Origin: Burkholderiales bacterium | GTDB lineage: Bacteria > Pseudomonadota > Gammaproteobacteria > Burkholderiales > Burkholderiaceae_C | Length of the DNA: 59,804 nucleotides | Assembly: GCA_028868995.1 (NCBI GenBank) | Contig: JAGWTH010000023.1 | Coordinates: forward strand, 1 to 59,804 | Reading direction: 5' to 3' | In this document: positions 1 to 12,319 of the stretch, in pieces | Numbering within the stretch: the stretch's first letter is position 1 | How the letters are laid out: each line of letters opens with the position of its first letter | Position numbers and translations under genes: made by a program | The notes under the pieces: generated by a model | The model's input: only the letters and a program-made list of their open reading frames with translations | The model's database searches: none | What the model was told of the DNA's origin: nothing

Positions 1-141
1 CGTGTACCTCGGCTCACGGTTTACGCTCCACGCTTCCTCCCCACGCTCGGTCGCCCTCGCGCAGTTGCGCTTCACTTGCCTCGCTGTGGCCAGCTCGGCC
101 GGGGACTTGCACCCCGAAGATCGCGCCCATGCTGGGCGCAC
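1..141 (-). mobile_element. Group IIC intron, 5' end (truncated by window edge)
   Basis: Read on the minus strand, the segment starts GTGCGCCCAGCATGGGCGCG. It continues with the GGGGTGCAAGTCCCC hairpin and a later GAGGTACACG block. This is the 5' architecture of domain I in bacterial class C group II introns, whose 5' end has the form GUGYG and which resemble the Oceanobacillus iheyensis intron. Class C introns are known to insert just 3' of intrinsic terminators. Here the intron begins three bases (CAT) after the T-tract of the ompA terminator, exactly that arrangement. The remaining RNA domains and any reverse transcriptase/maturase gene would lie outside the window. The placement is seen directly; whether the intron is active cannot be told. 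Confidence 0.85.
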
Positions 142-144
142 ATG

Positions 145-171
145 AAAAAGGCCCGCTCGCGCGGGCCTTTT
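145..171 (-). terminator. Intrinsic terminator of ompA
   Basis: A perfect 11-bp inverted repeat (AAAAGGCCCGC / GCGGGCCTTTT) has a 4-base loop. On the minus strand it is followed by a run of five T. It lies about 20 bases beyond the ompA stop codon and directly abuts the group II intron. Confidence 0.9.
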
Positions 172-191
172 CGGATCCTGGGGGAACAGGA

Positions 192-869
192 TTACTTGTT
201 GGCGCGGGTGCCGACCACTTCGATTTCCACGCGGCGGTTCTTCGCGCGGCCTTCGGCGGTCTTGTTGTCGGCCACGGGCTGCGACTTGCCCTTGCCTTCG
301 GTGTACACGCGGTTCTTCTCGATGCCCTTGGTGACCAGGTAGGCCTTCACCGCTTCGGCGCGGCGCACCGACAGCTTCTGGTTGTAGGCGACGCTACCGA
401 TCGAGTCGGTGTGGCCGACGGCGATGATCACCTCGAGGTTGATGCCCTGGATCTTGGAGACCAGGTCATCCAGCTTGGCCTTGCCTTCGGGCTTCAGGAC
501 GGCCTTGTCGAAGTCGAAGAAGGCGTCGGCGGCGTAGGTCACCTTGGTGGCGGCCGGGGCCGGGGCGGGCTTGGCGGCCGGGGCGGGCTTGGCGGCCGGG
601 GCCGGCACGGCCATCGGGGCCGGGGCCGGGGCGGCGGCGGCCTTCACCAGGGCGCCGTCGCAGCCGGCGGCGGCGGTGGCAGGCGTCCAGCTGGCGTCGC
701 GCCAGCACAGGTCGTTCGTGCCGTTGCGCCAGACGTATTCGCCGGTGCCGTTCTGGATGTTGTCGACATTCTTGCCGCCATCGGCAGCGGTGACGGCAGC
801 CTGGGCGCCGGCCGACATGGCCAGGGCAGCGGTGGCGATCAGGAAGGCCACGTTATTCAGTTTCTTCAT
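192..869 (-). CDS. ompA: OmpA family outer membrane/peptidoglycan-binding protein
   Basis: 225 residues. A Lys-Lys signal peptide ends near AQA (about residue 24). A short N-terminal region follows with two cysteines (NDLCWRDASW...GCDG), typical of beta-proteobacterial OmpA. Next is a Pro/Ala/Lys-rich linker made of near-repeats (about residues 76-108), then a C-terminal OmpA domain (about 110-221) with the peptidoglycan-binding signature NQKLSVRRAEAVKAYL. There is no room for an eight-strand barrel, so this is the small periplasmic-type OmpA that links the outer membrane to peptidoglycan. A Shine-Dalgarno sequence (AGAGGAGAACC) precedes the ATG. It is monocistronic, divergent from gyrA, and ends at a strong terminator. 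Confidence 0.93.
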   Translation of the reverse strand: MKKLNNVAFLIATAALAMSAGAQAAVTAADGGKNVDNIQNGTGEYVWRNGTNDLCWRDASWTPATAAAGCDGALVKAAAAPAPAPMAVPAPAAKPAPAAKPAPAPAATKVTYAADAFFDFDKAVLKPEGKAKLDDLVSKIQGINLEVIIAVGHTDSIGSVAYNQKLSVRRAEAVKAYLVTKGIEKNRVYTEGKGKSQPVADNKTAEGRAKNRRVEIEVVGTRANK

Positions 870-1065
870 GGTTCTCCTCTAGGGGAAAAGGATTCGCAGC
901 CGCGCTGCGCCAACACTACGTCCTTAGTGACCAATTCACCAGTTACGTTGCTCAGGATTGTGCCATACCGAGTTACGCAATCAACGGCCGGGTCCGGCCG
1001 GGGGCGTAGGACGAAAGCCCAATCCCTCCCGGATGTTGCCCTGCAGCCACATCGGATGGGAAACG

Positions 1066-1071
1066 TAGAAT
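1066..1071 (+). promoter_or_regulatory. Possible -10 element (TAGAAT) upstream of gyrA
   Basis: TAGAAT lies 31 bases before the gyrA start, in the only moderately AT-richer stretch of the ompA/gyrA gap (870-1101). No convincing -35 sits at 16-18 bases; TTGCCC at 1036 is too far. Assignment is tentative. Confidence 0.3.
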
Positions 1072-1101
1072 GTTTGGTTTCGTGCCTCTTGACGCAGCGC
1101 A

Positions 1102-3734
<2,633 letters not shown>

Positions 3735-3735
<1 letters not shown>

Positions 3736-4817
3736 TGCCCAAGACCCTCCTAGAACTGCGCACCGGCATCGACCAAGTCGACCGGGAACTGCTGGCACTG
3801 CTCAATCGCCGCGCCGCCCTGGCCAACGAGGTCGGCGAGCTCAAGCGCGCCGAGGGCTCGCCGGTGTTCCGGCCCGAGCGCGAGGCGCAGGTGATCAACG
3901 GCCTGCAGGCCGCCAACGCCGGCCCGCTCAAGGCCGACAGCATCGCCCACATCTGGCGCGAGATCATGTCCGCCTGCCGCGCGCTGGAGGCCCCGCAGCG
4001 CGTGGCCTACCTCGGCCCCGCGGGCACCTACAGCGAGCAGGCCGCCCTGCAGTTCTTCGGCTCCAGCATCGTGCGCGTGCCCTGCGTGAGCATCGACGAG
4101 GTGTTCCAGGCCGCCACCTCGGGCAGCGCCGACTTCGGCGTGGTGCCGGTGGAGAACAACACCGAGGGCGTGGTCACGCGCTCGCTGGACCTGTTCCTGA
4201 ACTCGCCGCTGCACATCGTCGGCGAGACCAGCCTGCTGGTGCGCCACCACCTGCTGCGCAAGGAGGCCTCGCTGCAGGGCATCCAGGCGGTGGTCGCCCA
4301 CCCGCAGGCGCTGGCCCAGTGCCAGGCCTGGCTGAACAACCACCTGCCCGACGTGGAGCGGCGCGCCGTCTCCAGCAACGCCGAGGGCGCGCGCCTGGCC
4401 GCGGCCCATCCCGAGTGGGCGGCCATCGCCAGCGACCGGGCCGCCAACGAGTTCGGCCTGCACATCGCCGCCCACGCGATCCAGGACGACCCGTTCAACC
4501 GCACCCGCTTCGCCGTGGTCTGCCTGCCGCAGACGCTGGCCGCGCCCGAAGCCTCGGGCAAGGACTGCGTGAGCCTGATCGTGTCGGTGCCCAACAAGCC
4601 GGGCGCGGTGCACGACCTGCTGGTGCCGCTGAAGCAGCACGGCGTGTCGATGACCCGCTTCGAGTCGCGCCCGGCGCGCTCCGGCCAGTGGGAATACTAT
4701 TTCTACATCGACCTGGAGGGCCACCCCTCGCAACCGCACGTGGCGGCGGCGCTGAAGGACCTGCAGTCGCTGTGCGCTTTCTACAAGGTGCTGGGCACCT
4801 ATCCCCTGGGCGATTAA
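3735..4817 (+). CDS. pheA: Bifunctional chorismate mutase/prephenate dehydratase (P-protein)
   Basis: 360 residues. It converts chorismate to prephenate and then phenylpyruvate, for phenylalanine synthesis. The AroQ-type mutase domain spans about residues 1-85. The dehydratase domain starts at RVAYLGPAGTYSEQAA (89-103) and contains the catalytic TRF motif at 257-259. A C-terminal ACT domain carries the ESRP Phe-binding motif at 310-313, so feedback inhibition by phenylalanine is expected. The start codon overlaps the gyrA stop by one base. It is followed after 12 bases by tyrA, so both branches of tyrosine/phenylalanine synthesis are co-transcribed. Confidence 0.97.
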
Positions 4818-4829
4818 GAGAACAACAAG

Positions 4830-5711
4830 ATGCCGGCGATGTTCGAACAACTCGGGGTGATCGGCTGCGGCCTCATGGGCGGCTCCTTCGCCATGGCCAT
4901 GAAACGCGCCGGCCTGGTCAAGCGGGTGGTGGGCTACAGCAAGTCGCCCTCCACCACCGAGCGCGCCCGCCAGATGGGCGTGATCGACGTCGAGGCGCCG
5001 TCGGCGCTGCTGGCCGTCTCCGGCGCCGACATCGTGCTGCTGGCCGTGCCGGTGGCCGCCACCGAGGCCACCTTCAAGGCGATCCGCCACCTGGTCACGG
5101 CCAACATGCTGGTGATGGACGTGGGCTCCACCAAGCGCGACGTGGTGGATGCCGCCCGGCGCGTGCTGCGCGACCACGTGGGCGCCTTCGTGCCGGCCCA
5201 CCCGATCGCCGGCAAGGAAGTCTCGGGCGTGGAGCACGCCGACCCCGACCTGTACACCGGCCGCCAGGTGATCCTGACGCCCACCGACAAGACCCTGGCC
5301 GGCCACTTGAAGAAGGCGCAGGAGGTCTGGGAGGCCCTGGGCTGCCACGTGCAGCAGATGGCCCCGGAGTCGCACGACGCCGCCTTCGCCGCCGTGAGCC
5401 ACCTGCCGCACCTGCTGGCCTTCGCGCTCATGAGCGGCATCCTGCACCAGCCCCACGGCAAGGACTTCTTGGGCCTGGCCGGGCCGGGCTTCAAGGACTT
5501 CACGCGCATCGCCGCCAGCGACCCCAAGATGTGGCGCGACGTGCTGCTCGCCAACAAGCACGAGCTGATCGAGCAGGCCAAGATCTACCAGCGGGCCCTG
5601 CACTACCTGCTGCAGCAGGTCGAGGAAGGCCAGGGCGAGAAGCTGGAAGCATTGATCACCGAGGCCAGCCAGGCGCGCGCGCACTGGCGCATGGGCCAGA
5701 AGGCCAAGTAA
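4830..5711 (+). CDS. tyrA: Prephenate dehydrogenase
   Basis: 293 residues. NAD(P)-dependent oxidative decarboxylation of prephenate to 4-hydroxyphenylpyruvate (tyrosine branch). The N-terminal Rossmann motif is GCGLMGGS (12-19). The catalytic-domain segment VPAHPIAGKEVSGVEHAD and the SHLPHLLAFAL helix are typical of TyrA. There is no fused chorismate mutase and no obvious ACT domain. The in-frame ATG three codons downstream (4839) is an equally good start, since neither has a strong ribosome-binding site. It lies between pheA and aroA-cmk in the same operon. Confidence 0.95.
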   Translation: MPAMFEQLGVIGCGLMGGSFAMAMKRAGLVKRVVGYSKSPSTTERARQMGVIDVEAPSALLAVSGADIVLLAVPVAATEATFKAIRHLVTANMLVMDVGSTKRDVVDAARRVLRDHVGAFVPAHPIAGKEVSGVEHADPDLYTGRQVILTPTDKTLAGHLKKAQEVWEALGCHVQQMAPESHDAAFAAVSHLPHLLAFALMSGILHQPHGKDFLGLAGPGFKDFTRIAASDPKMWRDVLLANKHELIEQAKIYQRALHYLLQQVEEGQGEKLEALITEASQARAHWRMGQKAK

Positions 5712-5747
5712 GGGCCAAGCAAAGGGAGCGGCCCGCCGGGCCGGACC

Positions 5748-7751
5748 ATGTTCTCGACCGAATTCCTGGACCTGCCGCCGCTGCAGGAAGCCGCCGGCAC
5801 CGTCGTCCTGCCGGGCTCCAAGAGCATCTCCAACCGCGTGCTGCTGCTGGCGGCGCTGTCGGAGGGGACGACCCGCATCCACGACCTGCTCGACTCCGAC
5901 GACACGCGGGTGATGCTCGACGCGCTGCGGGCGCTGGGGTGCGGGGTGGTGCACAGGGGGGCGGTGCTGGAGGTGACTGGGCTGGGCGAGACCGCCCGGA
6001 AGCCTTGGATCCCCGCCGCGACCCGCCTGTTCCTCGGCAACGCCGGCACCGCCATGCGCCCCCTCACCGCGGCCCTGGCCCTGATGGGCGGCGAATTCGA
6101 GGTCTCGGGCGTCGCCCGCATGCACGAGCGCCCCATCGGCGACCTGGTCGATGCGCTGCGCCAGCTGGGCTGCCGCATCGATTACCTGGGCAACGAGGGC
6201 TACCCGCCCCTGCGCATCCACCCGGCGCCGGCGCTGGCGCTGGACGCCCCCATCCGCGTGCGCGGCGACGTCTCCAGCCAGTTCCTCACCGCGCTGCTGA
6301 TGGCCCTGCCCCTCGTCGCCACCCGCGACATCGCCATCGAGGTGGTCGGCGAGCTGATCTCCAAGCCCTACATCGAGATCACCCTGAACATGCTGGAGCG
6401 CTTCGGCATCGCCGTGCGGCGCGAAGGCTGGCAGCGCTTCACCCTCCCCGCGGGCAGCCGCTACCGCTCGCCGGGCGAGATCCACGTCGAGGCCGACGCC
6501 TCCTCGGCCAGCTATTTCGTGGCCCTGGGCGCGCTGGCGGCGCCGGACCGCCCGGTGCGCATCGAGGGCGTGGGGGCGGGTTCGATCCAGGGCGACATCC
6601 GCTTCGTGGAGGCGGCGCAGGCCATGGGCGCCCAGGTCACCAGCGGCCCGAACTGGCTGGAGGTGAAGCGCGGCGCCTGGCCGCTGAAGGCCATCGACCT
6701 GGACTGCAACCACATCCCCGACGCCGCCATGACCCTGGCGGTGATGGCGCTGTACGCCGACGGCCCGAGCACCCTGCGCAACATCGCCAGCTGGCGGGTC
6801 AAGGAGACCGACCGCCTGGCGGCGATGGCCATCGAGCTGCGCAAGCTGGGCGCCGAGGTCGAGGAAGGACCCGACTTCCTGCGGATGGCGCCGCCGAAGT
6901 CCTGGAAGCCGGCGGCGATCCACACCTACGACGACCACCGGGTGGCGATGTGCTTCGCGCTGGCGGCGTTCAACCCGGCCGGCACCCACGTGCGCATCCT
7001 GGACCCCAAGTGCGTGGCCAAGACCTTCCCGGACTTCTTCGAGGTCCTGTTCTCGGTGGCCCGCACCGACACCCCGCACGTCCCGGTGATCTGCGTGGAC
7101 GGCCCCACCGCCTCGGGCAAGGGCACCCTGGCCTCCGAGCTGGCCCGCCGCCTGGGCTACCACCTGCTGGACTCGGGCGCCCTGTACCGCATCACGGGCC
7201 ACGCCGCGGTGCAGGCCGGGCTGGCCCTGGACGAGGCCCACGAGCACACCATCGCCAGGCTGGCCGAGCACCTGCCCATCGCCTTCCAGGGCGACCGGGT
7301 GCTGCTGGCCGGGGTGGACGTGACCGAGGCCATCCGCACCGAGGAGGCCGGGATGAACGCCTCCAAGGTGTCCGCCCTGCCGGCCGTGCGCACCGCCCTG
7401 GTGGCCCTGCAGCAGGGCTTCCGCCGCCTGCCCGGGCTGGTGGCCGACGGCCGCGACATGGGCACGGTGATCTTCCCGGACGCCGCGCTCAAGGTCTACC
7501 TCACCGCCAGCGCCGCCCGGCGCGCCGAGCGCCGTTATAAGCAGTTGATTTCAAAAGGGATTTCGGCTACACTCCCGGCTCTTCGCGCCGACCTCGAGGC
7601 ACGCGACGCACGCGATTCGAATCGCGCCGTCGCGCCCCTGAAGCCGGCGGCGGACGCCCTCCTCCTCGATAACTCGGGCCAGACGGTTGAAGAATCGGTG
7701 GCGCAAGTGTTGAAGTGGTGGGACGAGAAGCAGTCCTTCACCCCCGGGTGA
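5748..7751 (+). CDS. aroA-cmk: Fused EPSP synthase / cytidylate kinase
   Basis: 667 residues in one open frame. Residues 1 to about 440 are 3-phosphoshikimate 1-carboxyvinyltransferase (GSKSISNR at 23-30; [18 protein letters not shown]; the late HDHR-type motif [10 protein letters not shown]). Residues about 445-660 are CMP/dCMP kinase, with P-loop GPTASGKG at 452-459, DSGALYR and [11 protein letters not shown]. In E. coli these are separate proteins. The fusion is known in Comamonadaceae. The fused enzyme would serve the shikimate pathway and pyrimidine nucleotide synthesis. The 3' part of the gene carries a promoter for rpsA within the coding sequence. A purine-rich site (AAAGGGAGCGG) precedes the ATG. 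Confidence 0.95.
   Translation: MFSTEFLDLPPLQEAAGTVVLPGSKSISNRVLLLAALSEGTTRIHDLLDSDDTRVMLDALRALGCGVVHRGAVLEVTGLGETARKPWIPAATRLFLGNAGTAMRPLTAALALMGGEFEVSGVARMHERPIGDLVDALRQLGCRIDYLGNEGYPPLRIHPAPALALDAPIRVRGDVSSQFLTALLMALPLVATRDIAIEVVGELISKPYIEITLNMLERFGIAVRREGWQRFTLPAGSRYRSPGEIHVEADASSASYFVALGALAAPDRPVRIEGVGAGSIQGDIRFVEAAQAMGAQVTSGPNWLEVKRGAWPLKAIDLDCNHIPDAAMTLAVMALYADGPSTLRNIASWRVKETDRLAAMAIELRKLGAEVEEGPDFLRMAPPKSWKPAAIHTYDDHRVAMCFALAAFNPAGTHVRILDPKCVAKTFPDFFEVLFSVARTDTPHVPVICVDGPTASGKGTLASELARRLGYHLLDSGALYRITGHAAVQAGLALDEAHEHTIARLAEHLPIAFQGDRVLLAGVDVTEAIRTEEAGMNASKVSALPAVRTALVALQQGFRRLPGLVADGRDMGTVIFPDAALKVYLTASAARRAERRYKQLISKGISATLPALRADLEARDARDSNRAVAPLKPAADALLLDNSGQTVEESVAQVLKWWDEKQSFTPG
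7545..7573 (+). promoter_or_regulatory. Sigma-70 promoter for rpsA, inside the cmk coding sequence
   Basis: TTGATT (7545-7550), a 17-base spacer and TACACT (7568-7573) form a near-consensus promoter in an AT-rich island inside GC-rich coding DNA. It lies about 310 bases before rpsA. In E. coli rpsA is likewise served by promoters inside cmk. The codons it overlaps read [12 protein letters not shown], a conserved stretch of the kinase. Confidence 0.8.
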
Positions 7752-7891
7752 CGGGCTGCTGGTGGCGGTGAGCGGCGAAGCCCGAACCCCACCGAAGCAG
7801 TCGCAGTAGAGGCCCCCGACACTCCCTCCGCGCAGCAGCGCACCGGTGGCGGGGTTCATCAACTTCAACCCGCGGGTCAACCGCAAACCCA
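7752..7891 (+). promoter_or_regulatory. rpsA leader without a Shine-Dalgarno sequence
   Basis: This 140-base gap precedes rpsA. No purine-rich ribosome-binding site is visible in the last 25 bases (CCGCGGGTCAACCGCAAACCC before the ATG, read in part). E. coli rpsA also lacks a good SD and relies on leader structure, through which protein S1 represses its own translation. The same control is inferred here. Confidence 0.5.
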
Positions 7892-9580
7892 ATGTCTGAA
7901 TCTTTTGCCCAGTTGTTCGAAGAGTCGTTGCAGCGCGCCGAAATGCGCGCGGGCGAGGTCATCACCGCTGAAGTGGTGCGTGTCGAGCACAACTACGTCG
8001 TGGTGAACGCCGGCCTGAAATCGGAAGCCTACATTCCGATCGACGAATTCAAGAACGACCAGGGCGAGGTCGAGGTCCAGGAAGGCGATTTCGTCTCCGT
8101 GGCCATCGACGCCCTCGAGAACGGCTACGGCGACACCATCCTGTCGCGCGACAAGGCCAAGCGCCTGGCCTCCTGGATGGCCCTGGAAAAGGCCCTGGAG
8201 TCCGGCGAATTCGTGACCGGCACGACCACCGGCAAGGTCAAGGGCGGCCTGACCGTGCTGGTCAACGGCATCCGCGCCTTCCTGCCCGGCTCGCTGATCG
8301 ACACCCGTCCCATCAAGGACCTGTCGCCCTTCGAGAACAAGACCCTGGAATTCAAGGTCATCAAGCTGGACCGCAAGCGCAACAACGTGGTGCTCTCCCG
8401 CCGCGCCGTGGTGGAAGCCTCCATGGGCGAGGAACGCGCCAAGCTGATGGAAACGCTGAAGGAAGGCTCCGTCGTGCGCGGCGTGGTCAAGAACATCACC
8501 GAGTACGGTGCGTTCATCGACCTCGGCGGCATCGACGGCCTGCTGCACATCACCGACATGGCCTGGCGCCGCGTGCGCCACCCGTCCGAGGTGGTGCAGC
8601 CCGGCCAGGAAATCACGGCCAAGATCCTCAAGTTCGACACCGAGAAGAACCGCGTGTCGCTGGGCCTGAAGCAGATGGGCGACGACCCGTGGCTGGGCGT
8701 GTCCCGCCGCTACCCGCCGGGCACCCGCATGTTCGGCAAGGTCACGAACATCGCCGACTACGGCGCGTTCGTCGAGCTCGAGCCCGGCATCGAAGGCCTG
8801 GTGCACGTGTCCGAGATGGACTGGACCAACAAGAACGTGGCCCCCGCCAAGATCGTCTCCCTGGGCGACGAGGTGGAAGTCATGGTCCTGGAGATCGACG
8901 AGGACAAGCGCCGCATCAGCCTGGGCATGAAGCAGTGCAAGGCCAACCCCTGGCAGGAATTCGCGCAGAACACCAAGCGCGGCGACCGCGTCAAGGGCCC
9001 GATCAAGTCGATCACCGACTTCGGCATCTTCGTGGGCCTGGCCGCCGGCATCGACGGCCTGGTGCACCTGTCCGACCTGTCCTGGAACGAGGCCGGCGAG
9101 CAGGCCGTGCGCAACTTCAAGAAGGGCCAGGAAGTCGAGGCCATCGTGCTGGGCGTGGACGTGGACCGCGAGCGCATCAGCCTGGGCATCAAGCAGCTCG
9201 ACGGCGACCCGTTCGCCACCTTCACCTCGGTGCACGACAAGGGCTCCACGGTGACGGGCAAGGTCAAGACGGTCGACCCCAAGGGCGCCGAGATCGACCT
9301 GGGCAACGACATCGTCGGCTACCTGCGTGCCTCCGAGATCAGCCGCGACCGCGTGGAAGACGCGCGCAACGTGCTGAAGGAAGGCGACGAGGTCACGGCC
9401 GTCGTGGTGAACGTCGACCGCAAGACCCGCAACATCCAGCTGTCGATCAAGCAGAAGGACATGATCGACGAGCAGGGTGCGATGGCCGCGCTGTCGCAGC
9501 AGTCGGCGCGCGAGCAGGCCGGCACGACCAGCCTGGGCGCGCTGCTGCGCGCCAAGCTGAGCGACCAGGACAAGCAATAA
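7892..9580 (+). CDS. rpsA: 30S ribosomal protein S1
   Basis: 562 residues, the usual length. Six S1 (OB-fold) RNA-binding repeats are arrayed from residue ~20 to ~540. Recurrent signatures are GKV(K/T)..[15 protein letters not shown] and RISLG.KQ (for example [40 protein letters not shown]). It binds mRNA on the 30S subunit and is needed to initiate on structured messages. A stable stem-loop follows, then ihfB, as in many proteobacteria. Confidence 0.98.
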   Translation: MSESFAQLFEESLQRAEMRAGEVITAEVVRVEHNYVVVNAGLKSEAYIPIDEFKNDQGEVEVQEGDFVSVAIDALENGYGDTILSRDKAKRLASWMALEKALESGEFVTGTTTGKVKGGLTVLVNGIRAFLPGSLIDTRPIKDLSPFENKTLEFKVIKLDRKRNNVVLSRRAVVEASMGEERAKLMETLKEGSVVRGVVKNITEYGAFIDLGGIDGLLHITDMAWRRVRHPSEVVQPGQEITAKILKFDTEKNRVSLGLKQMGDDPWLGVSRRYPPGTRMFGKVTNIADYGAFVELEPGIEGLVHVSEMDWTNKNVAPAKIVSLGDEVEVMVLEIDEDKRRISLGMKQCKANPWQEFAQNTKRGDRVKGPIKSITDFGIFVGLAAGIDGLVHLSDLSWNEAGEQAVRNFKKGQEVEAIVLGVDVDRERISLGIKQLDGDPFATFTSVHDKGSTVTGKVKTVDPKGAEIDLGNDIVGYLRASEISRDRVEDARNVLKEGDEVTAVVVNVDRKTRNIQLSIKQKDMIDEQGAMAALSQQSAREQAGTTSLGALLRAKLSDQDKQ

Positions 9581-9588
9581 GGTGAAGA

Positions 9589-9614
9589 CACGGGCGGCCT
9601 TCGGGCCGCCCGTG
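9589..9614 (+). terminator. Strong hairpin between rpsA and ihfB
   Basis: A perfect 11-bp stem (CACGGGCGGCC / GGCCGCCCGTG) closes a TTCG tetraloop right after the rpsA stop. There is no T-tract, so it may act as a partial terminator or mRNA 3' stabiliser that lowers ihfB expression rather than a full terminator. Confidence 0.6.
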
Positions 9615-9636
9615 CCCTGTCCCCGACTGACCACAA

Positions 9637-9939
9637 ATGACCCGATCGGATCTCGTCGAAGAACTGGCCTCGCGCTTCAGCCAGCTGACCCATCGCGACG
9701 CGGAATTCGCCGTCAAGACCATTCTTGACGCGATGAGCGACGCCCTGGTGCGCGGCCACCGCATCGAGATCCGGGGCTTCGGCAGCTTCTCGATCAACCG
9801 GCGCCCGCCCCGCATGGGCCGCAATCCCCGCTCGGGCGAGAGCGTGCACATCCCGGAAAAGCGGGTCCCCCACTTCAAGCCGGGCAAGGCCCTGCGCGAG
9901 GCGGTGGACCTGCGCACAAAGGAGATGGAGAAATCCTGA
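9637..9939 (+). CDS. ihfB: Integration host factor subunit beta
   Basis: 100 residues of the HU/IHF fold. It starts [10 protein letters not shown] and contains the DNA-intercalating arm region [19 protein letters not shown] with the conserved RNP motif. The RNPRSG/HFKPGK end is typical of the beta subunit. It forms a heterodimer with IhfA and bends DNA. The position downstream of rpsA is conserved in proteobacteria. Confidence 0.96.
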   Translation: MTRSDLVEELASRFSQLTHRDAEFAVKTILDAMSDALVRGHRIEIRGFGSFSINRRPPRMGRNPRSGESVHIPEKRVPHFKPGKALREAVDLRTKEMEKS

Positions 9940-9970
9940 CCCTTACAATGCGCTCCGACCGGGGAGCCCG

Positions 9971-10264
9971 ATGAAATATCTCGCATGGCTGCTCAAGGCA
10001 GCCATTTTTTTTACCCTGTTCGCCTTCGCGCTGAACAACCAGCAGGACGTCACCGTGCATTTCTTCTTCGGCACGGCCTGGACGGCGCCGCTGGTGCTGG
10101 TGGTGCTGGCCGCCTTCGCCGCCGGCCTGGTGATCGGCGCGCTGGGCATGGTCCCGCGCTGGTGGAAGCACCGCAAGGCCGCCCGCGTGGCCCGGGGAGC
10201 GGCCGACACCCAGGCGGCCCCGAGCACGCTGATCGGACAGGGCACGCCGCCGGATGGACTTTGA
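9971..10264 (+). CDS. lapA: Lipopolysaccharide assembly protein A domain protein
   Basis: 97 residues with two membrane helices (about 6-25 and 40-65), separated by NNQQDVTVHFFFGTAW. This is the DUF1049/LapA signature. The C-terminal tail is basic and cytoplasmic. GGGGAG precedes the ATG. Its 3' end overlaps lapB by 11 bases, so the two are co-translated. LapA and LapB act at the inner membrane in regulating LPS synthesis through control of LpxC turnover. Confidence 0.88.
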   Translation: MKYLAWLLKAAIFFTLFAFALNNQQDVTVHFFFGTAWTAPLVLVVLAAFAAGLVIGALGMVPRWWKHRKAARVARGAADTQAAPSTLIGQGTPPDGL

Positions 10265-11387
10265 CCTGACTTGGCTGCTGTGGGGCCTGCCGATCGCCTT
10301 CGGCCTGGGCTGGCTCGCCTCGCGGCTGGACCTGCGGCAGCTGCGCATCGAGAACCGGCTCGCCCCCAAGGCCTATTTCCGCGGCCTGAACTTCCTGCTG
10401 AACGAACAGCAGGACCAGGCCATCGACGCCTTCATCGAGGCGGTGCAGAACGACCCCGACACCTCGGAGCTGCACTTCGCCCTGGGCAACCTGTTCCGCC
10501 GCCGCGGCGAGTACGAGCGGGCGGTGCGGGTGCACGAGCACCTGCTGTCGCGCGCCGACCTGTCCGCCGCCGAGCGCCACCGCGCCCAGCATGACCTGGC
10601 GCTGGACTTCCTGAAGGCCGGCCTGCTCGATCGCGCCGAGGAAGCCCTGCGCAAGCTGCAGGGCACCGCCTACGAGGAGCAGGCGCTGCTGGCCCTGCTG
10701 GCGATCTACGAGCGCTCGCGCGACTGGAAGCAGGCCCTGGAGATCGCCCGCCGGCTGGACGCCGGCAACCCGGGCCAGTTCGCCGCCCGCCAGGCGCACT
10801 ACCTGTGCGAGCAGGCCGCCGGCGCCGCCCCGGCCGCGGCGGAGCAGCTGCTGCAGCAGGCCCTGCAGGCCGCCCCGCGCTCGCCCCGGCCCGGCATGGA
10901 ACTGGCAGCCCTGCGCCGCAAGGCGGGCGACGACCGCGGCGCCTTCGAGATGCTGCTGGAGACGGCCCGCACCGTGCCCACCGCCACCCCCCTGCTCGCC
11001 GCGCAGCTGGCCGACACGGCCGACGCCTGCGGGCGGCGCGACGAAGCGCTGGCGCTGCTGCGCGAGAGCTACGAGCGCACCCATGCCCTGGACGCGCTCG
11101 ACGCCATCGCCGCGCTGGAGTCCGACCCCGAGACGGCGCGCCGGCACTACGTGGAGCACCTGCAAAGCGAGCCCTCGCTGGTGGCCGCCGCCAAGTGGAT
11201 CGCCGGCGAGAAGCTGGAACACGAGCAGTTCCACCCCGAGGTGCAGCGCGCCCTGGAGCACGCCGCCAAGCCCCTCACCCGCTACCGCTGCGCCGCCTGC
11301 GGCTTCGAGTCCAAGCAGTACTTCTGGCAATGCCCGGGCTGCCAGGCCTGGGACTCCTATCCGCCCCGGCGCGTGGAAGAGCTCTGA
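10254..11387 (+). CDS. lapB: Lipopolysaccharide assembly protein B (TPR/rubredoxin)
   Basis: 377 residues. A single N-terminal membrane anchor (about 5-20) is followed by tetratricopeptide-type helical repeats (about 35-335). A C-terminal rubredoxin-like zinc ribbon has Cys346/Cys349 and Cys360/Cys363 (CAACGFESK...WQCPGC). LapB (YciM) adapts LpxC to the FtsH protease and couples LPS synthesis to assembly. The start lies within lapA; the heptose genes follow, consistent with an LPS role. Confidence 0.93.
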   Translation: MDFDLTWLLWGLPIAFGLGWLASRLDLRQLRIENRLAPKAYFRGLNFLLNEQQDQAIDAFIEAVQNDPDTSELHFALGNLFRRRGEYERAVRVHEHLLSRADLSAAERHRAQHDLALDFLKAGLLDRAEEALRKLQGTAYEEQALLALLAIYERSRDWKQALEIARRLDAGNPGQFAARQAHYLCEQAAGAAPAAAEQLLQQALQAAPRSPRPGMELAALRRKAGDDRGAFEMLLETARTVPTATPLLAAQLADTADACGRRDEALALLRESYERTHALDALDAIAALESDPETARRHYVEHLQSEPSLVAAAKWIAGEKLEHEQFHPEVQRALEHAAKPLTRYRCAACGFESKQYFWQCPGCQAWDSYPPRRVEEL

Positions 11388-11389
11388 AC

Positions 11390-12319
11390 ATGAACCCAAG
11401 CAAGGAACAACTCTCCCGCGCCCGCGTGCTGGTGGTCGGCGACGCCATGCTGGATCGCTACTGGCACGGCGCGGTGGACCGCATCTCGCCGGAAGCACCG
11501 GTGCCGGTGGTCAAGGTCACCCGCGAGGAGGAGCGCGTGGGCGCGGCCGCCAACGTGGCCTACAACATCAGCACCCTGGGCGCACGCGCGAGCTTCCTGG
11601 GCGTGGTGGGCGACGACGAGCCGGGCCACCGGCTGGAGGCGCTGCTGAAGCAGACGGGCATCGCCACCCACCTCAAGCGCGATCCCGGCCTGCGCACCAC
11701 GGTGAAGCTGCGCGTGATCGGCCGCCAGCAGCAGCTGCTGCGCCTGGACTTCGAGAACGAGCCGGACCACGAGGTGCTGGCGCTGCAGACCACCACCTTC
11801 GCCGAGCTGCTGCCGCGGCACGACGCCATCCTGTTCTCCGACTACGGCAAGGGCGGCCTGGCGCACATCCCGGCCATGATCGCGGCCGCGCGCGCGGCGG
11901 CCAAGCCGGTGCTGATCGACCCCAAGGGCGACGACTACTCCCGCTACCGCGGCGCCACCGTGATCACCCCCAACCGCGCCGAGCTGCAGGAGGTGGTGGG
12001 CCGCTGGAGCGGCGAGGAGGACCTGCGCACCCGCGCGCAGAACCTGCGCGCCTCGCTGGGCCTGGACAGCCTGCTGGTCACCCGCAGCGAGGAAGGCATG
12101 ACCCTGTACGACGCCGCCGGCGAGCTGCACGTGCAGGCCCAGGCGCGCGAGGTGTTCGACGTCACCGGCGCCGGCGACACCGTGATCGCCACGCTGGCCG
12201 CCATGGTGGCGGCCGGCCTGCCGCTGCGCGAGGCGGTGCCCATCGCCAACCGCGCCGGCGGCATCGTGGTGGGCAAGTTCGGCACCGCCACCGTTTCCTA
12301 CGAGGAGCTCTTCGCATGA
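11390..12319 (+). CDS. hldA: D-glycero-beta-D-manno-heptose-7-phosphate kinase
   Basis: 309 residues. PfkB/ribokinase-family kinase that makes heptose 1,7-bisphosphate for the LPS inner core. Features are [11 protein letters not shown] near the N-terminus, [10 protein letters not shown] substrate contacts and the anion-hole/catalytic TGAGDT at 259-264. It corresponds to the RfaE1 half of E. coli HldE; the adenylyltransferase half is not fused here. The start ATG lies two bases after the lapB stop. The end overlaps hldD by four bases (ATGA). Confidence 0.93.
   Translation: MNPSKEQLSRARVLVVGDAMLDRYWHGAVDRISPEAPVPVVKVTREEERVGAAANVAYNISTLGARASFLGVVGDDEPGHRLEALLKQTGIATHLKRDPGLRTTVKLRVIGRQQQLLRLDFENEPDHEVLALQTTTFAELLPRHDAILFSDYGKGGLAHIPAMIAAARAAAKPVLIDPKGDDYSRYRGATVITPNRAELQEVVGRWSGEEDLRTRAQNLRASLGLDSLLVTRSEEGMTLYDAAGELHVQAQAREVFDVTGAGDTVIATLAAMVAAGLPLREAVPIANRAGGIVVGKFGTATVSYEELFA

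Noticed and set aside
1-141. tRNA or riboswitch at the window start
   Set aside because: The hairpins suggested a structured RNA, but there is no cloverleaf or CCA end. The minus-strand sequence matches the group IIC intron 5' region much better.
3750-7271. Very long open frames on the strand opposite pheA-tyrA-aroA (and similar ones opposite gyrA and the oxoprolinase)
   Set aside because: They are antisense shadows produced by high-GC codon bias. Their products are repetitive Arg/Ala/His/Leu-rich text without domains, while the opposing frames encode conserved proteins.
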